NCBI RefSeq assembly: GCF_050003625.1 | Contig: NC_134397.1 | Location: 70,778,669 to 70,842,668 of the forward strand | Direction: 5' to 3' | Length of the DNA stretch: 64,000 nucleotides | DNA from: Haematobia irritans | Taxonomy: Eukaryota; Arthropoda; Insecta; Diptera; Muscidae | Shown: piece by piece, positions 33,926 through 44,645 of the stretch | Layout of the letters: every line of letters starts with the position of its first letter | Numbering within the stretch: the stretch's first letter is position 1 | Notes under the pieces: generated by a model | What the model was told of the DNA's origin: nothing | Databases searched by the model: none | The model's input: the letters and a program-made list of their open reading frames with translations, nothing else | Translations under genes and position numbers: made by a program

Positions 33926-35174
33926 TACGGTCAAAATTTGGTCAATATAAACTTGACGTACTGAACACCCCTCATTTTGTAGGTGTGTGTCTGTAGAATG
34001 TTGCTCCTATTTTGATTTTGGAATTCACAGTTGTCAAAATGCCGTCCAAGCAAGAAGAGCAGCGTATCAAAATTTTGCTCGCGCATCGCGAAAATCCGAG
34101 CTACTCGCACGCAAAGCTGGCAAAATCGCTAAAAGTTGCCAAATCAACCGTTACAAATATAAGTAAAGTGTTTGGGGTACGTTTGTCGACAGCCAGGAAG
34201 TCTGGATCGGGGGGGAAATCGAAAACCGGAAGCCGCTGAGACGACAAAGAGAGTTGCCGGAAGTTTCAAGCGAAACCCTAACCTCTCTCTCTCCGAGATG
34301 CCGCAAGTAAGCTGGGTGTATCGTCTACAACCGTGCATCGAGCCAAAAACGAGCCGGACTATCGACTTACAAGAAGGTAGTGACTCCAAATCGCGATGAT
34401 AAACACAATACGACGGCCAAAGCGCGATCCCGGAGGCTGTACACGACGATGCTGACGAAGTTTGACTGCGTGGTAATGGACGACGAAACCTACGTCAAAG
34501 CCGACTACAAGCAGCTTCCGGGACAGGAGTTTTATACAGCAAAAGGAAGGGGAAAGGTAGCAGATATTTTCAAGCACATAAAACTGTCAAAGTTCGCAAA
34601 GAAATATCTGGATTGGCAAGCCATCTACCTGTGGCATTTTCATAGCTTCCGGGACTGTCAACCAAGAAATTTACGTGAAAGAGTGTTTGAATAAACGTCT
34701 GCTGCCGTTCCTGAAGAAACACGGTTGTTCCGTACTGTTTTGGCCGGATTTGGCATCTTGCCATTACGGTAAAAAGGCCATGGAATGGTACGCCGCCAAC
34801 AACGTGCAGGTGGTTCCCAAGGACAAGAACCCTCCCAACACGCCAGAGCTCCGCCCAATTGAGAAATACTGGGCTATTTCCAAGCGGAACCTAAAGAAGA
34901 CCAAAAAAAAACTGCTAAGGACGAGCAGCAGTTCAAGCAAACTGGTTTTCTGCGGCGAAGAAGGTGGACAAGGTGGCTGTACAAAATCTGATGGCAGGTG
35001 TCAAGCGTGAGGCCCGGCAATTCGGATTTGGAAAAGCGAAAGCCTAACTGAATATTTTTCCTGAATTTTATACTAATTTAACTTGAAAAATAAATTTAAT
35101 TTGATTTTTTAAATAAACGATTTCACCGATTTACACGCGTTTTCCCTTGACCAAATTTTGACCGTATCACCCTT
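33926..35174 (+). mobile_element. DD37E (ITmD37E-type) element, copy 2
   Basis: Right end intact (GACCGTATCACCCTT then TA at 35175-35176). The left end lacks the first eight bases (AAGGGTGA) and begins TACGGTCAAAATTTGG directly after the family B TATATA. About 1,249 bp. Confidence 0.85.
34039..35046 (+). pseudogene. DD37E transposase, copy 2, broken
   Basis: The ATG at 34039 opens MPSKQEEQRIKILLAHRENP with the first helix-turn-helix, then a small indel in the G run near 34210 shifts the frame. The segment around the first Asp is better kept here than in copy 1 (CVVMDDETYVKADYK, then QEFYTAKG). The second Asp (FWPDLASCHYG) and Glu (ELRPIEKYW) lie in another frame after a short deletion near 34640. 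The two copies therefore carry different lesions and share a common intact ancestor. Confidence 0.85.
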
Positions 35175-36264
35175 TAGCCCCCATATAAACCGATCCCCCG
35201 ATTGGGTTTTCGGAGCCTCAAAGAGAAGCAAATTTCATCCGATCCGGCTGAAATTTGGTACATGGTGTTAGTATATGGTATCTAACAACTACGCAAAAAT
35301 TGGTCCACATCGGTTCATAATTATATATAGCCCCCATATAAACCGATCCCCAGATTTGGCTTGCGGAGCCTATAACAGAATAAAGTTTCGTCCGATCCGG
35401 CTGAAATTTTCTACATGGTGTTAGTATATGGTCTCTAACAACTATGCAAAAGTTGGTCCACATCGGTCAATAATTATATATAGCCCCCATATTTAACCTC
35501 CGGAGCCCTTTGGAAGAGCAAAATTCATCCGATTCGGTTGAAATTTGGTACGTGATGTTAGTATATGGTATCCAACAGCCATGCAGGAATTGGTTCATAT
35601 CAGCTCATAATTATATATAGCCCCCATATAAACCGGGCTCCAGATTTGACCTCCGGTGCCTTTTGGAGAAGCAAAATTCATCCGATCTGGTTGAAATTTT
35701 GTACGTGGTGGTAGTATATGACATTTAACAACCATGCGAAAAGTGGTCCATATCAGTCCATAATCATATATAGCCCCCATATAAACCGATCCCGAGATTT
35801 GGTTTTGGAGCCACTTGGAGGAGCAAATTTCATCCGAGTCAGTTGAAATTTGGTACATTGTGCTAGTATATGACCGTTAACAACCATGCCTAACTAAGTC
35901 CATATCGGTCTATAGTTATATATAGCCCCCAGATAAATCGATCCCCAATCACACAAAAAATTGGTCCATATCAATAATTGTATATAGCCCCCATATAAGC
36001 GAAACCCATATTTCAATTCTGGCTCCCTTCGTACCGTACAAAAGTCCATATCGATTCGTAATTATTTGTAGACTTACCTACACATACCTTTTATGTCTAA
36101 TATATACCACGTATGGACTAACTCACAATTTAGAAAACGATTTAAGATAACATTCCAAGTAATTCGATTGTGGATGGCAGTCTTTCGTATAAGTTTCTAC
36201 TCAATCCATGGTGGAGGGTTCATAAGATTCGGCCTGGCCGAACTTACGGTCGTTTATACTTGTT

Positions 36265-37325
36265 CTCTCTATTGTTTTGACGAAAAAAAAAAATCAACAA
36301 ATCTGTAAATCATACCACTGAAGAGATGCACAACTAATTGTATATCTTATTGTTTCATAGTGTTATTCAATCTTATCAGTTCTCCTTACTGTTCGAAGAA
36401 TTAATTAAAAAAATGTTTTTTTTTTTGTATTTTTTTTTTATTCGCTGAGTATTAGCTGAACATCAATGATTTGCGATTTGTAGATTAGTTGATGACAATC
36501 AAACCAGCAGCTTGTCTAGCTAGGTACCCAGCTACTGGCCCCACTTCCAAACGGTGTGGACAAAGTATTTTTGTATTCATGTTTTGATTGCAGTTTCATG
36601 TTATCCGCTATTAGCAAAACGTAATAACTTGGCTAAGACGTCATAACTAAACATTAGTTAAAAGACACATATATATCTCTCGCTCCCGTTGTCAAACGGT
36701 GAACACGAAATGGGTTAATGAAGAGTCACAATTAGAAGTGTCACCAAATTGTCACCTAGTTGTAAACTTATAATCAAATGTTAAAAAAAAAAAATTGTGT
36801 AATAGACATTGCTCCGGCCAATTAAGCTTTTGGGCCAAGAATTTCATTGTCAATTTGTTTTTGTTGTTTTTTTTTATGGGTGAGGGCAGTTGGAATATTA
36901 AAATCACGTAAATCAATTCATGTAAAATGCATATTGAATAATTTGATAGATTTATTTTTTAAATTTTACAAAGTTGTAATGGACAATATTGTAAAATATC
37001 GTTTTTTTTTATATTTTTTTCTATTTGCTAAAGAATTAAACAAGTCCAATAGAAAATATAAACAAGGTCATTTGTAAACATATCCCAAGTGCAAAAGCAG
37101 CTAACAGAATGGCCTCAAGCAAATGTGTTGAGAATAATTGACAGGCAATTAAGGGCGGTTCATTTGAGAATTACTTTCATTTTATTTCATTTATTGATAT
37201 TCACTCAACGACATTACATTCTTATTTAATTTATAACTATAGTTCTGCACGTGCAGGGTATAATGGTTGCTAATGAATAAGTTTTAAAATTTTAAATCAT
37301 ATATTAAGTATGACGTTTGTATATA
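36265..37325. other. Unassigned stretch, possibly single-copy
   Basis: No repeat family of this window is recognised. It has several T runs; the open frame at 36847-37077 is hydrophobic/low-complexity. No gene is called. Confidence 0.4.
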
Positions 37326-37408
37326 CACTGAAAAAAATATTGTCGTGAGGCCAAAGATGTCATGTCCTTAAAATCTGACGAATATTCAAATTCAGTAAGC
37401 AAACCGCA
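37326..37408. mobile_element. Solo end of the 2681-4607 type element
   Basis: CACTGAAAAAAATATTGTCG, then GAGGCCAAAGATGTCATG and TCCTTAAAATCTGACG, matching the reverse complement of 4545-4605. It ends where family A copy 8 begins. Confidence 0.55.
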
Positions 37409-38405
37409 AACAAGTAAGGAAAGTCTAAAGTCGGGCGGGGCCTACTATATTATACCCTGCGCCACTTTGTAGATCTAAATTTCCGATACCATATCTCATC
37501 CGTCAAATGTGTTGGGGCAATATATAAAGGTTTGTCCCAAATACATACATTTAAATATCACTCGATCTGGATAGAATTTGATAGACTTCTACAAAATCTA
37601 AAGACTCAAAATTAAAGTCGGCTAATGCACTAGGGTGGAACACAATGTTAGTAAAAAACAAGCACCACTTTGTAGATCTAAATTTTCGATACCATATCAC
37701 ATCCGTCAAACGTGTTGGGTGCTCTATATAAAGGTTTGTCCCAAATACATACATTTAAATATCACTCGATTTGGACAGAATTTGATAGACTTTTACACAA
37801 TCTATAGACTCAAAATTTATGTAGGCTAATGCACTAGGGTGGAACACAATGTTAGTAAAAAAATATGGGAAACATTTAAATCTGAAGCAATTTTAAGGAA
37901 ACATCGCAAAAGTTTATTTATGATTTATCGCTCGATATATATGTATTAGAAGTTTAGGAAAATTAGAGTCATTTTTACAACTTTTCGACTAAGCAGTGGC
38001 GATTTTATAAGGAAAATGTTGGTATTTTGTCCATTTTTGTCGAAATCAGAAAAACATATATATGGGAGCTATATCTAAATCTGAACCGATGTCAACCAAA
38101 TTTGGCACGCATAGCAACAATACTAATTCTACTCCCTGTGCAAAATTTCAACTAAATCAGAGTTAAAAATTGGCCTTTGTGGTCATATGAGTGTAAATCG
38201 GCCGAAAGCTATATATGGGAGATATATCCAAATCTGAACCGATTTCAACCAAATTTGACACGCATAGCTACAATGCTAATTCTACTCCCTATGCAACATT
38301 TCAACTAAATCGGAGCAAAAAATTGGCCTCTGTGGGTAAATGAGTGTAAATCGGGCGAAAGCTATATATGGGAGCTATATCTAAATCTGAACCGATTTGG
38401 CTGAT
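37409..38405 (+). repeat. INE-like element, family A copy 8, left part
   Basis: Starts AACAAGTAAGGAAAG with the stem-loop. About 204 bp of the 5' part (GCACCACTTTGTAGATC to AACACAATGTTAGTAAAAAA) are duplicated in tandem (37460-37660 and 37665-37860). Three array units follow, then the LINE is inserted; 38394-38405 is its target duplication. The element resumes at 43434. Confidence 0.75.
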
Positions 38406-38547
38406 GGTTAGGTTAAGGTTAGGTTAAGGTGGCAGCCCGATTAAGATTCAGGCTCACTTAGACTATTCAGTCCATTGTGATACCACATTAACTAAAAGTA
38501 CCTATTACATATGGGCACTTCTAGTTTTAACCGCTGAACCTTCTTGA

Positions 38548-41500
38548 TTATTTTTCTTTGTTGAACCAACCAGATTGTTCCAAAAACAGTAGCAGACTGC
38601 TTAAGTTAACGTTTTCCAGATCCGCCAGTAATCTGAAGCTATATGCTCCTAAAAGTTGCTTGCGCTTTACACAAAATGCAGGACACTCACACAAGAGGTG
38701 TTTAATTGATTCTTTTTCCTCCGCATCATGACAGCTCATACAATAGTCATTATACTTCGCGCCAATAGTTTTTGCAAAATCGCCTATCAGGCAGCGACCC
38801 GTTATAGCAGATATCAGGAGTGATATCTGACGTCTCGAGAACATTAGCATATCTAGTGTGCGGTTTAAGTTGAAATGGGGCCATATTTGCTTGGTGTCGT
38901 TACAACCCTTGCAATTCTCCCATCGAACATTTGCCATCATAACAGCCTTCTCACGCAGCATGAGCTTGCAGGTAGCTAGGGGCATACCAACAAATTCTAG
39001 TTCCCCTGGAATATGTAAGGTAGTCCCTAGCCTTGCCAACTCATCCGCTTCGCAGTTCCCCGGTATGTTCCTATGGCCAGGCACCCATATTAGGTGAATA
39101 TTGTACTGCTCAGCCATCTCATTGAGAGATTTGCGGCAGTCGATGGCCGTTTTCGAGTTGAGGAACACAGAGTCCAAGGATTTTATTGCAGGTTGACTGT
39201 CTGAGTATATATTAATGCCCACATTTTTTGGAACATTACTTCTCAGCCAATTCGCCACCTCTCTTATTGCTAATATTTCAGCCTGAAAAACACTACAGTG
39301 ATTAGGTAATCTTTTCGCTATTCGAAGTTCCAGATCATTAGAATATACTCCGAACCCCACTTGTCCATCCAATTTGGAGCCATCAGTGTAGAAATCTATA
39401 TATTCTTTATTCCCCGGGGTCTGTGTGCACCACGCCTCACTGTTGGGGATTAGAGTCTCAAACTTTTTGTCGAAAAGTGGACTCGCCAAAGTGTAATCCA
39501 CTACGTTAGGCACATCTGGCATTATTTTGAGGACAGAACTGTGACCGTAACCTTTTTCCGACCACAGCGATAGTTCGCGCAACCGCACAGCCGTTGTTGC
39601 AGCTGACTGTTTGGCCAAAATGTCTAAAGGCAATAGATGCAGCACGACATTAAGGGAATTTGTTCCTGTCTTGCTGAATGCGCCTGAAATACACAAACAC
39701 GCCATACGCTGAACTTTATCTAAACAAGTCGGTTTCTGAAGTGCCGGCCACCAGACTACAACACCATATAGCATTATAGGTCTAACCACTGCCGTGTATA
39801 GCCAATGCACAATTTTTGGTTTCAGTCCCCACTTTTTTCCTATTGCCTTTTTGCACGAGTACAAAGCTACAGTTGCCTTTCTCGCCCTTTCTTCAATATT
39901 AAGCTTAAAGTTCAGCTTCCTGTCCAAAATAACGCCAAGGTATTTTGCACATTCACCAAAGGGAATTTCAATACCCCCTAAGGAAATAGGCCTAACCGTG
40001 GGAGTTTTGCGATCGTTGCAGTACATGACTAATTCTGTCTTTGCAGGATTTACCCCAAGACCATTGTCTTTCGCCCATTTCTCAGTCATCCGGAGGGCCC
40101 TCTGAATAATATCTCTGATTGTGGATGGGAATTTTCCCCTGACTGCCATAGCCACATCATCTGCGTATGCCACCACTTTTATCCTTTCTTTTTCTAGAGT
40201 AACCAGAAGGCTATTTATAGCAACATTCCAAAGAAGAGGTGATAGAACTCCTCCTTGGGGAGTGCCTCTGTTCACATACCTTTGTATGTTTGCTTGTCCT
40301 AGTGTGGCTGAAATACGTCTCTTCATTAGCAGTTCGTCTAACAGCCTGAGTATACATGGATCAACATTCAGAGTTGTCAGTCCATTTAATATCGAGCTCG
40401 GATGGACATTATTGAACGCCCCTTCGATGTCTAGAAACGCCACGATTGTGTATTCTTTGACAGATAGTGAGCTTTCAATAAAGCTGACTAGTTCATGTAG
40501 TGCGGTCTCAGTAGACCTGCCCTTCGAGTATGCATGCTGTCGTTTCGAGAACAAACTTGAATCGATGCTAGTTCTAAGATAAATATCTATTATCCTCTCC
40601 AGAGTCTTAAGTAGGAATGAGGATAAGCTGATTGGTCGGAAATCCTTCGCCCTCGAGTGAGAGGCTTTTCCCGCTTTAGGTATGAAAACGACTTTTGTTT
40701 CCCTCCACTTTCCTGGGATGTATGATAAGTTGATACATCCTTTATATATCACTGACAACCAGGGGATAATTTTGTCAGTTACAGCTTGTAACTCCGCCGG
40801 AGTAATTCCATCAGGTCCGGGGGATTTGAATGGTCCAAAGCTATTTAGCGCCCATCTTATTCTAGTTTCCGATACAATTTCCTCGACAGGAAACGACCGC
40901 TGAGCAACTGTGGCACCGCCAGTACATGGTTCAACCGTCTGATTCCCAGGAAAATGTGTGTCCAATAGCACCTGCAGCGTCTCCTCACTGGACGTTGTCC
41001 AATTTCCCTCCGATGTTTTAATGAAACCTGGAGCGGAGTTGGTGGATGCTAGAACCTTCCGTAGTCTGGAAGCCTCGGACGTATTCTCAATACTGCTGCA
41101 GTAGTCATTCCAAGAGTTATGCTGAGCCTTTCTCAGTTCTCGCTTGTATCCTCTCAGATTCCTCTTGTAAGCGTCCCAGTCCTCAGGGGCTCTGGTGGAC
41201 TTTGCCTTGTTAAAGAGCTTCCTGCAGGATTTCCTCATATTACTTAATTCCGTAGACCACCATGGTGGTCGATGTTTTCCCCTTGGCTTTCCTCTAGGGC
41301 ATGCAGCTTTCAGTGAGATGTTGAAGGCCTTAGTAATCCGCTCCACTGCGTGTTCGATATCTTGCACATTTCTCATATTTGTCTCTGTTATTTCCGGTAT
41401 CATCATATTGAACGATTCCCTATACCTATTCCAGTCAGCTTTCCTAACATTTGGCGAAAATATGGTCTTGGTGATATGAACATCAAATTTGAAACTGATG

Positions 41501-42153
41501 TAGCGATGATCTGAGAAGCTGTGTTCACTTAAAACATGCCACTCAGATATCATTTCATTCAGTTCTTGCGAGGCCAAGGTGATGTCCAAAACCTCTTGCC
41601 TGTTTTTAGTGACAAAGGTTGGGGCATCTCCCTTGTTGCAAACTACCAGATTAGTACGCAAAATAAACTCTATTAGCGACTCTCCCCTTGCATTAGTATC
41701 ACTACTTCCCCATATACTATGATGCGCATTCGCATCGCATCCCATAATGAGTTTCGTCTTTGTTTTCAGTGACTCCTCAACTAAGGTCTTAACGGCACAT
41801 GGAGGCATCTCCCTGTCATGTCCCATATAGACCGAAGATACCCAATATTTGCATTTGGCTATTTCTAAATTGGCAACGACAGTGTCTGCATTGCACATTG
41901 AAGGAAGCAGAAACAAGTTAAGCTCGTTTTTAGCAATTATACAGGCTCGAATTACATCATTACCAGTATACTGCAATAGTTTGAACCCCGGAGTACTTAA
42001 TTCACATATTTTGTTTCTATAAACATATGGTTCTTGAATAAGAACTATGTCTATGTCCCCTTTCATCAGGAGAACTTTTAAGGCAGCACATGCAGCCTTA
42101 CAATGATGAAGATTTATCTGGAGGATCCGTAGGACCATCGAGATTTTCAACAA
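38548..42153 (-). CDS. LINE ORF2: endonuclease, reverse transcriptase, RNase H
   Basis: 1,201 residues. APE-type endonuclease at about 9-221: ILQINLHHCKAA, E41 in QEPYVYRN, D140 in GCDANAHHSIWG, S214-D215-H216 in FSDHRY. Reverse transcriptase at about 485-760: FRPISLSSFLLK, D575 in FLDIEGAFNNV, GTPQGGVLSPLLWN at 630, Y663-A-D-D in VVAYADDVAMAV, then YLGVILDRKL. RNase H at about 918-1043: D924 in FYTDGSK, E959 in FQAEILAI, D985 in IYSDSQPAI, H1027 and D1037 in VPGHRNIPGNCEADELA; all four acidic residues are present. A C-terminal C-x2-C-x10-H-x2-C finger (C1138, C1141, H1152, C1155) follows. It would nick the target, prime reverse transcription at the 3' end of the element RNA and remove the RNA strand. 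The first Met lies in the ORF1 overlap; Met6 is an alternative start. Confidence 0.95.
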   Translation of the reverse strand: MLKISMVLRILQINLHHCKAACAALKVLLMKGDIDIVLIQEPYVYRNKICELSTPGFKLLQYTGNDVIRACIIAKNELNLFLLPSMCNADTVVANLEIAKCKYWVSSVYMGHDREMPPCAVKTLVEESLKTKTKLIMGCDANAHHSIWGSSDTNARGESLIEFILRTNLVVCNKGDAPTFVTKNRQEVLDITLASQELNEMISEWHVLSEHSFSDHRYISFKFDVHITKTIFSPNVRKADWNRYRESFNMMIPEITETNMRNVQDIEHAVERITKAFNISLKAACPRGKPRGKHRPPWWSTELSNMRKSCRKLFNKAKSTRAPEDWDAYKRNLRGYKRELRKAQHNSWNDYCSSIENTSEASRLRKVLASTNSAPGFIKTSEGNWTTSSEETLQVLLDTHFPGNQTVEPCTGGATVAQRSFPVEEIVSETRIRWALNSFGPFKSPGPDGITPAELQAVTDKIIPWLSVIYKGCINLSYIPGKWRETKVVFIPKAGKASHSRAKDFRPISLSSFLLKTLERIIDIYLRTSIDSSLFSKRQHAYSKGRSTETALHELVSFIESSLSVKEYTIVAFLDIEGAFNNVHPSSILNGLTTLNVDPCILRLLDELLMKRRISATLGQANIQRYVNRGTPQGGVLSPLLWNVAINSLLVTLEKERIKVVAYADDVAMAVRGKFPSTIRDIIQRALRMTEKWAKDNGLGVNPAKTELVMYCNDRKTPTVRPISLGGIEIPFGECAKYLGVILDRKLNFKLNIEERARKATVALYSCKKAIGKKWGLKPKIVHWLYTAVVRPIMLYGVVVWWPALQKPTCLDKVQRMACLCISGAFSKTGTNSLNVVLHLLPLDILAKQSAATTAVRLRELSLWSEKGYGHSSVLKIMPDVPNVVDYTLASPLFDKKFETLIPNSEAWCTQTPGNKEYIDFYTDGSKLDGQVGFGVYSNDLELRIAKRLPNHCSVFQAEILAIREVANWLRSNVPKNVGINIYSDSQPAIKSLDSVFLNSKTAIDCRKSLNEMAEQYNIHLIWVPGHRNIPGNCEADELARLGTTLHIPGELEFVGMPLATCKLMLREKAVMMANVRWENCKGCNDTKQIWPHFNLNRTLDMLMFSRRQISLLISAITGRCLIGDFAKTIGAKYNDYCMSCHDAEEKESIKHLLCECPAFCVKRKQLLGAYSFRLLADLENVNLSSLLLFLEQSGWFNKEK

Positions 42154-43324
42154 CCGTCACATCAGCCGCTTCAATCGAGTCATCAAGAATGTCCTCTTCA
42201 GAGATATCGGTGACTCTCGCAATAACCATAGGTTCGACTTTGGTGAGTTCTGAGGCAATAGAAGCCTCCTCACGCATACGGTATCTATCCATGTCTTCAA
42301 CTTTGGTATCTCCCTCGACTTCGCAAGAGGATCCGCTTACTTCTGATTCAGACAGAGTCTTGTCCATTTCTGAATCCTTTAGCTGATCGTTTTTATACAC
42401 CTTCATTTGGATATAATGAAAGCCATAACATACACGGCCCTGGGACTTTGCCAGATGTGGCAAAGACTGAGTGTTCAATATAAACACTGCATGCCGTCTT
42501 GGTCCATCCACTTCATCCAAACGGCCAACCTTCCAATCAGCTGTTGGAAGATCTGGATTGCATCGTTTCAGTCTATTTAAAATAGATTCAGGGTCAGAAG
42601 GGTTTGCAGGTATCCAGGCATGTGCTCTAGGTCTAGCCGGTATGTCTTTCTTCTCGACTAACTCTAGAGCAGCTCCTTCCCAAACTTCACCAATTAGTAT
42701 CAGAGCAGCTTTAAAACATTCTATAGACCTCTGGTCCTCAAATGCGACTAGCTTAAATCGTCCTTGATACCAACCAGCCTCTTGGTGTCGAGGATCTGGG
42801 CCGGGAAACTTTTCCAGCACCTGTGAGTAGACGACAGACAGAGCATTCTCAATTTCCCCCCATTTTTGCTTTGGAACCATACCGTCCAATGCTCCTTTAT
42901 TAATGATAGCCATCACAAGGCTATCTTTAGCAACTGAGGCAAACGATCTTTGATCCCTTTTGGAGGATGGCAGCTCATCCGGCGATCGTTCCCTTTTTCC
43001 AGTCTCAAGAATTCCTTGAGCCCATTTTAAGGAATCGCTTTGTTTAGCCGACAGCGTGCTTGAGTCGACTGATCCTAACTTCTTTAGGATAAACAAAGCA
43101 TTTCTGCGTTCCTTGAATCTCTTTCGTGAGGGATTACCTCCTTTTGATGTCGTTACCTTAGAAAAAGTTCGACTTGTCAGAGTGTCGCCACCTGTCGACC
43201 CGTCTACAGGTCGACTAATTGGGCCTAACTCTTGGTCATTGCCCAGATTTATAACTCCAGTCGATACCCGTCCACTGGGCCCTGAAGTTAGCAACCCAGT
43301 GGATGACTTGGAATTTCGCTGCAT
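42098..43324 (-). CDS. LINE ORF1: gag-like nucleic-acid-binding protein
   Basis: 408 residues starting at the first ATG of the element (43324). The N-terminal third is Ser/Gly/Thr-rich and basic (RKRFKERRNALFILKKL, KRERSPDELPSSKRDQRS). The middle (about 160-310) looks folded, with FKLVAFEDQRSIECFKAA, WEGAALELVEKKD and HAWIPANPSDPES, a layout seen in ORF1 proteins of fly RNase H-bearing LINEs. The last 90 residues are acidic (SEVSGSSCEVEGDTKVED). No CCHC knuckle is visible, unlike Jockey and I. It probably coats the element RNA. Assignment rests mostly on position just upstream of ORF2. Confidence 0.85.
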   Translation of the reverse strand: MQRNSKSSTGLLTSGPSGRVSTGVINLGNDQELGPISRPVDGSTGGDTLTSRTFSKVTTSKGGNPSRKRFKERRNALFILKKLGSVDSSTLSAKQSDSLKWAQGILETGKRERSPDELPSSKRDQRSFASVAKDSLVMAIINKGALDGMVPKQKWGEIENALSVVYSQVLEKFPGPDPRHQEAGWYQGRFKLVAFEDQRSIECFKAALILIGEVWEGAALELVEKKDIPARPRAHAWIPANPSDPESILNRLKRCNPDLPTADWKVGRLDEVDGPRRHAVFILNTQSLPHLAKSQGRVCYGFHYIQMKVYKNDQLKDSEMDKTLSESEVSGSSCEVEGDTKVEDMDRYRMREEASIASELTKVEPMVIARVTDISEEDILDDSIEAADVTVVENLDGPTDPPDKSSSL

Positions 43325-43433
43325 GGTGGCTTAATATCCCACCACACTTGAAATTCGTAGTAGGTACCTATTACGATGAGTTTATCCGCTATTGAAAAAC
43401 ACGTCCGTTCCGTTCGACGGTTGAATAGAGAAA
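43325..43433 (-). promoter_or_regulatory. LINE 5' UTR with DPE-like internal promoter motif
   Basis: On the element strand CGGACGTG lies at 43407-43400. If transcription starts at the first base (43433), GGACGTG begins at +28, the classical position of the Drosophila downstream promoter element. Internal DPE-driven promoters are established for fly Jockey, F and I elements. No TATA box is expected or seen. The exact start is inferred from the target duplication. Confidence 0.55.
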
Positions 43434-43857
43434 GATTTGGCTGATATTGTGCAAGTTTTTCGAGACTCATAAAATATTCAGATGTACGGAATTTGAGGAA
43501 AATCGGTTGATATACACGCCAATTATGACCAGATCGGTGAAAAATATATATGGGAGCTATATCTAAATCTGAACCGATTTTTTCCGAAATCAATTGGGAT
43601 CGTCTTTGAGCCGAAACAGGACCCTATACCAAATTTTAGGACAATCGGACTAAAACTGCGAGCTGTACTTTGCACACAAAAATACACCAACAGACAGACG
43701 AACAGACAGACAGACGGGCATCGCTAAATCGACTCAGAATTTAATTCTAAGACGATCGGTATACTAAACGATGGGTCTCAGAATTTTCCTTCTTGGCGTT
43801 ACATACAAATGCACAAACTTATTATACCCTGTACCACAGTAGTGGTGAGGGGTATAA
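43434..43857 (+). repeat. INE-like element, family A copy 8, right part
   Basis: It resumes with GATTTGGCTGATATTG (target duplication), two array units, CAGACAGACAGACGGGC near 43705, the tail block and the hairpin TACCCTGTACCAC-AGTA-GTGGTGAGGGGTA. Confidence 0.75.
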
Positions 43858-44645
43858 ATATGGGAAATCTGAAGAAATTTTAAGGAAACTTCGCAAAAGT
43901 GTATTTATGATTTATCGCTCGATATATATGTATTAGAAGTTTAGGAAAATTGGAGTCATTTTTACAACTTTTCGACTAAGCAGTGGCGATTTTACAGGGA
44001 AAATGTTGGTATTTTGACCATTTTTGTCGAAATCGTAAAAACATATATATGGGAGCTATATCTAAATCTGAACCGATTTCAACCAAATTTGGCACGCATG
44101 GCAACAATGCTAATTCTACTCCCTGTGCAAAATTTCAAGTAAATCGGAGCAAAAAATTGGCCTGTGTGGTCATATGTGTGTAAATCGGCCGAAAGCTATA
44201 TATGGGAGCTATATATAAATCTGAACCGATTTCAATAAAATTTGACACACTTGACTATAGTACTAATTGTTCTTCTTGTGCAAAATTTTAAGCAAATTAG
44301 GGTAAAAGTCTGGCTTCTGGGGCCATATAAGTCCATATCGGGCGAAATATATATATGGGAGCTATATCTAAATCTGAATCGATTTCTTCCAAAATCACTA
44401 GGCTTCTATTCTGAGCCAAAACACATAGTTCTGCCAAATTTGAAGTCGATTGGAGTAAAACTGCGACCTAGACTTTGATTACAAAAATGTGTTCACGGAC
44501 AGACGGATATGGCTATATCGACTCAGGAGCCCACCCTGAGCATTTTTGCCAAAGACACCATGTGTCTATCTCGTCTCCTTCTGGGTGTTGCAAACATATG
44601 CACTAACTTATAATACCCTGTTCCACAGTGTGGCGCAGGGTATAA
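43858..44645 (+). repeat. INE-like element, family A copy 9 (5' truncated)
   Basis: Starts inside the family A 5' part (TATGGGAAATCTGAAG) directly after the hairpin of copy 8. Units near 44047, 44204 and 44352. It ends with the variant tail CATTTTTGCCAAAGACACC and the hairpin TACCCTGTTCCACAGTGTGGCGCAGGGTA, as at 2389 and 63734. Confidence 0.72.

Larger units (their letters stand above)
33615..36264 (-). repeat. INE-like element, family B copy 5 (with DD37E insert)
   Basis: Hairpin TTATACCCTCCACCATAAG, GTCCGTCCGTCCGTCTG at 33750, first unit, then the DD37E element (33926-35174) at a TA inside TATATATAGCCC. The array continues from 35177 with five units. The 5' part ends GGCCTGGCCGAA and TATACTTGTT. 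The 29-bp array is absent. Confidence 0.78.
38406..43433 (-). mobile_element. Full-length LINE (APE-RT-RNase H non-LTR retrotransposon)
   Basis: A 5,028-bp minus-strand element bounded by the 12-bp target-site duplication GATTTGGCTGAT (38394-38405 and 43434-43445). The 3' end has no poly(A); it ends, on the element strand, in a CTTAACCTAACC-type repeat. It has a 109-bp 5' untranslated region, ORF1 (43324-42098), ORF2 (42153-38548) overlapping by 56 bp in another frame, and a 142-bp 3' untranslated region. No stop or frameshift is seen in either ORF, so it looks coding-competent and recently inserted. RNase H after the RT and a non-poly(A) tail suit the LOA/I/R1 group; I cannot fix the clade. 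Confidence 0.93.

Noticed and set aside
38406..38428. GGTTAGG repeats as a telomeric TTAGG tract
   Set aside because: They are the 3' terminal repeats of the LINE, inside a 12-bp target duplication, and Diptera lack TTAGG telomeres.
38858..41479. Plus-strand frames over the LINE
   Set aside because: They are antisense shadows of ORF2; the minus strand carries all domain motifs.
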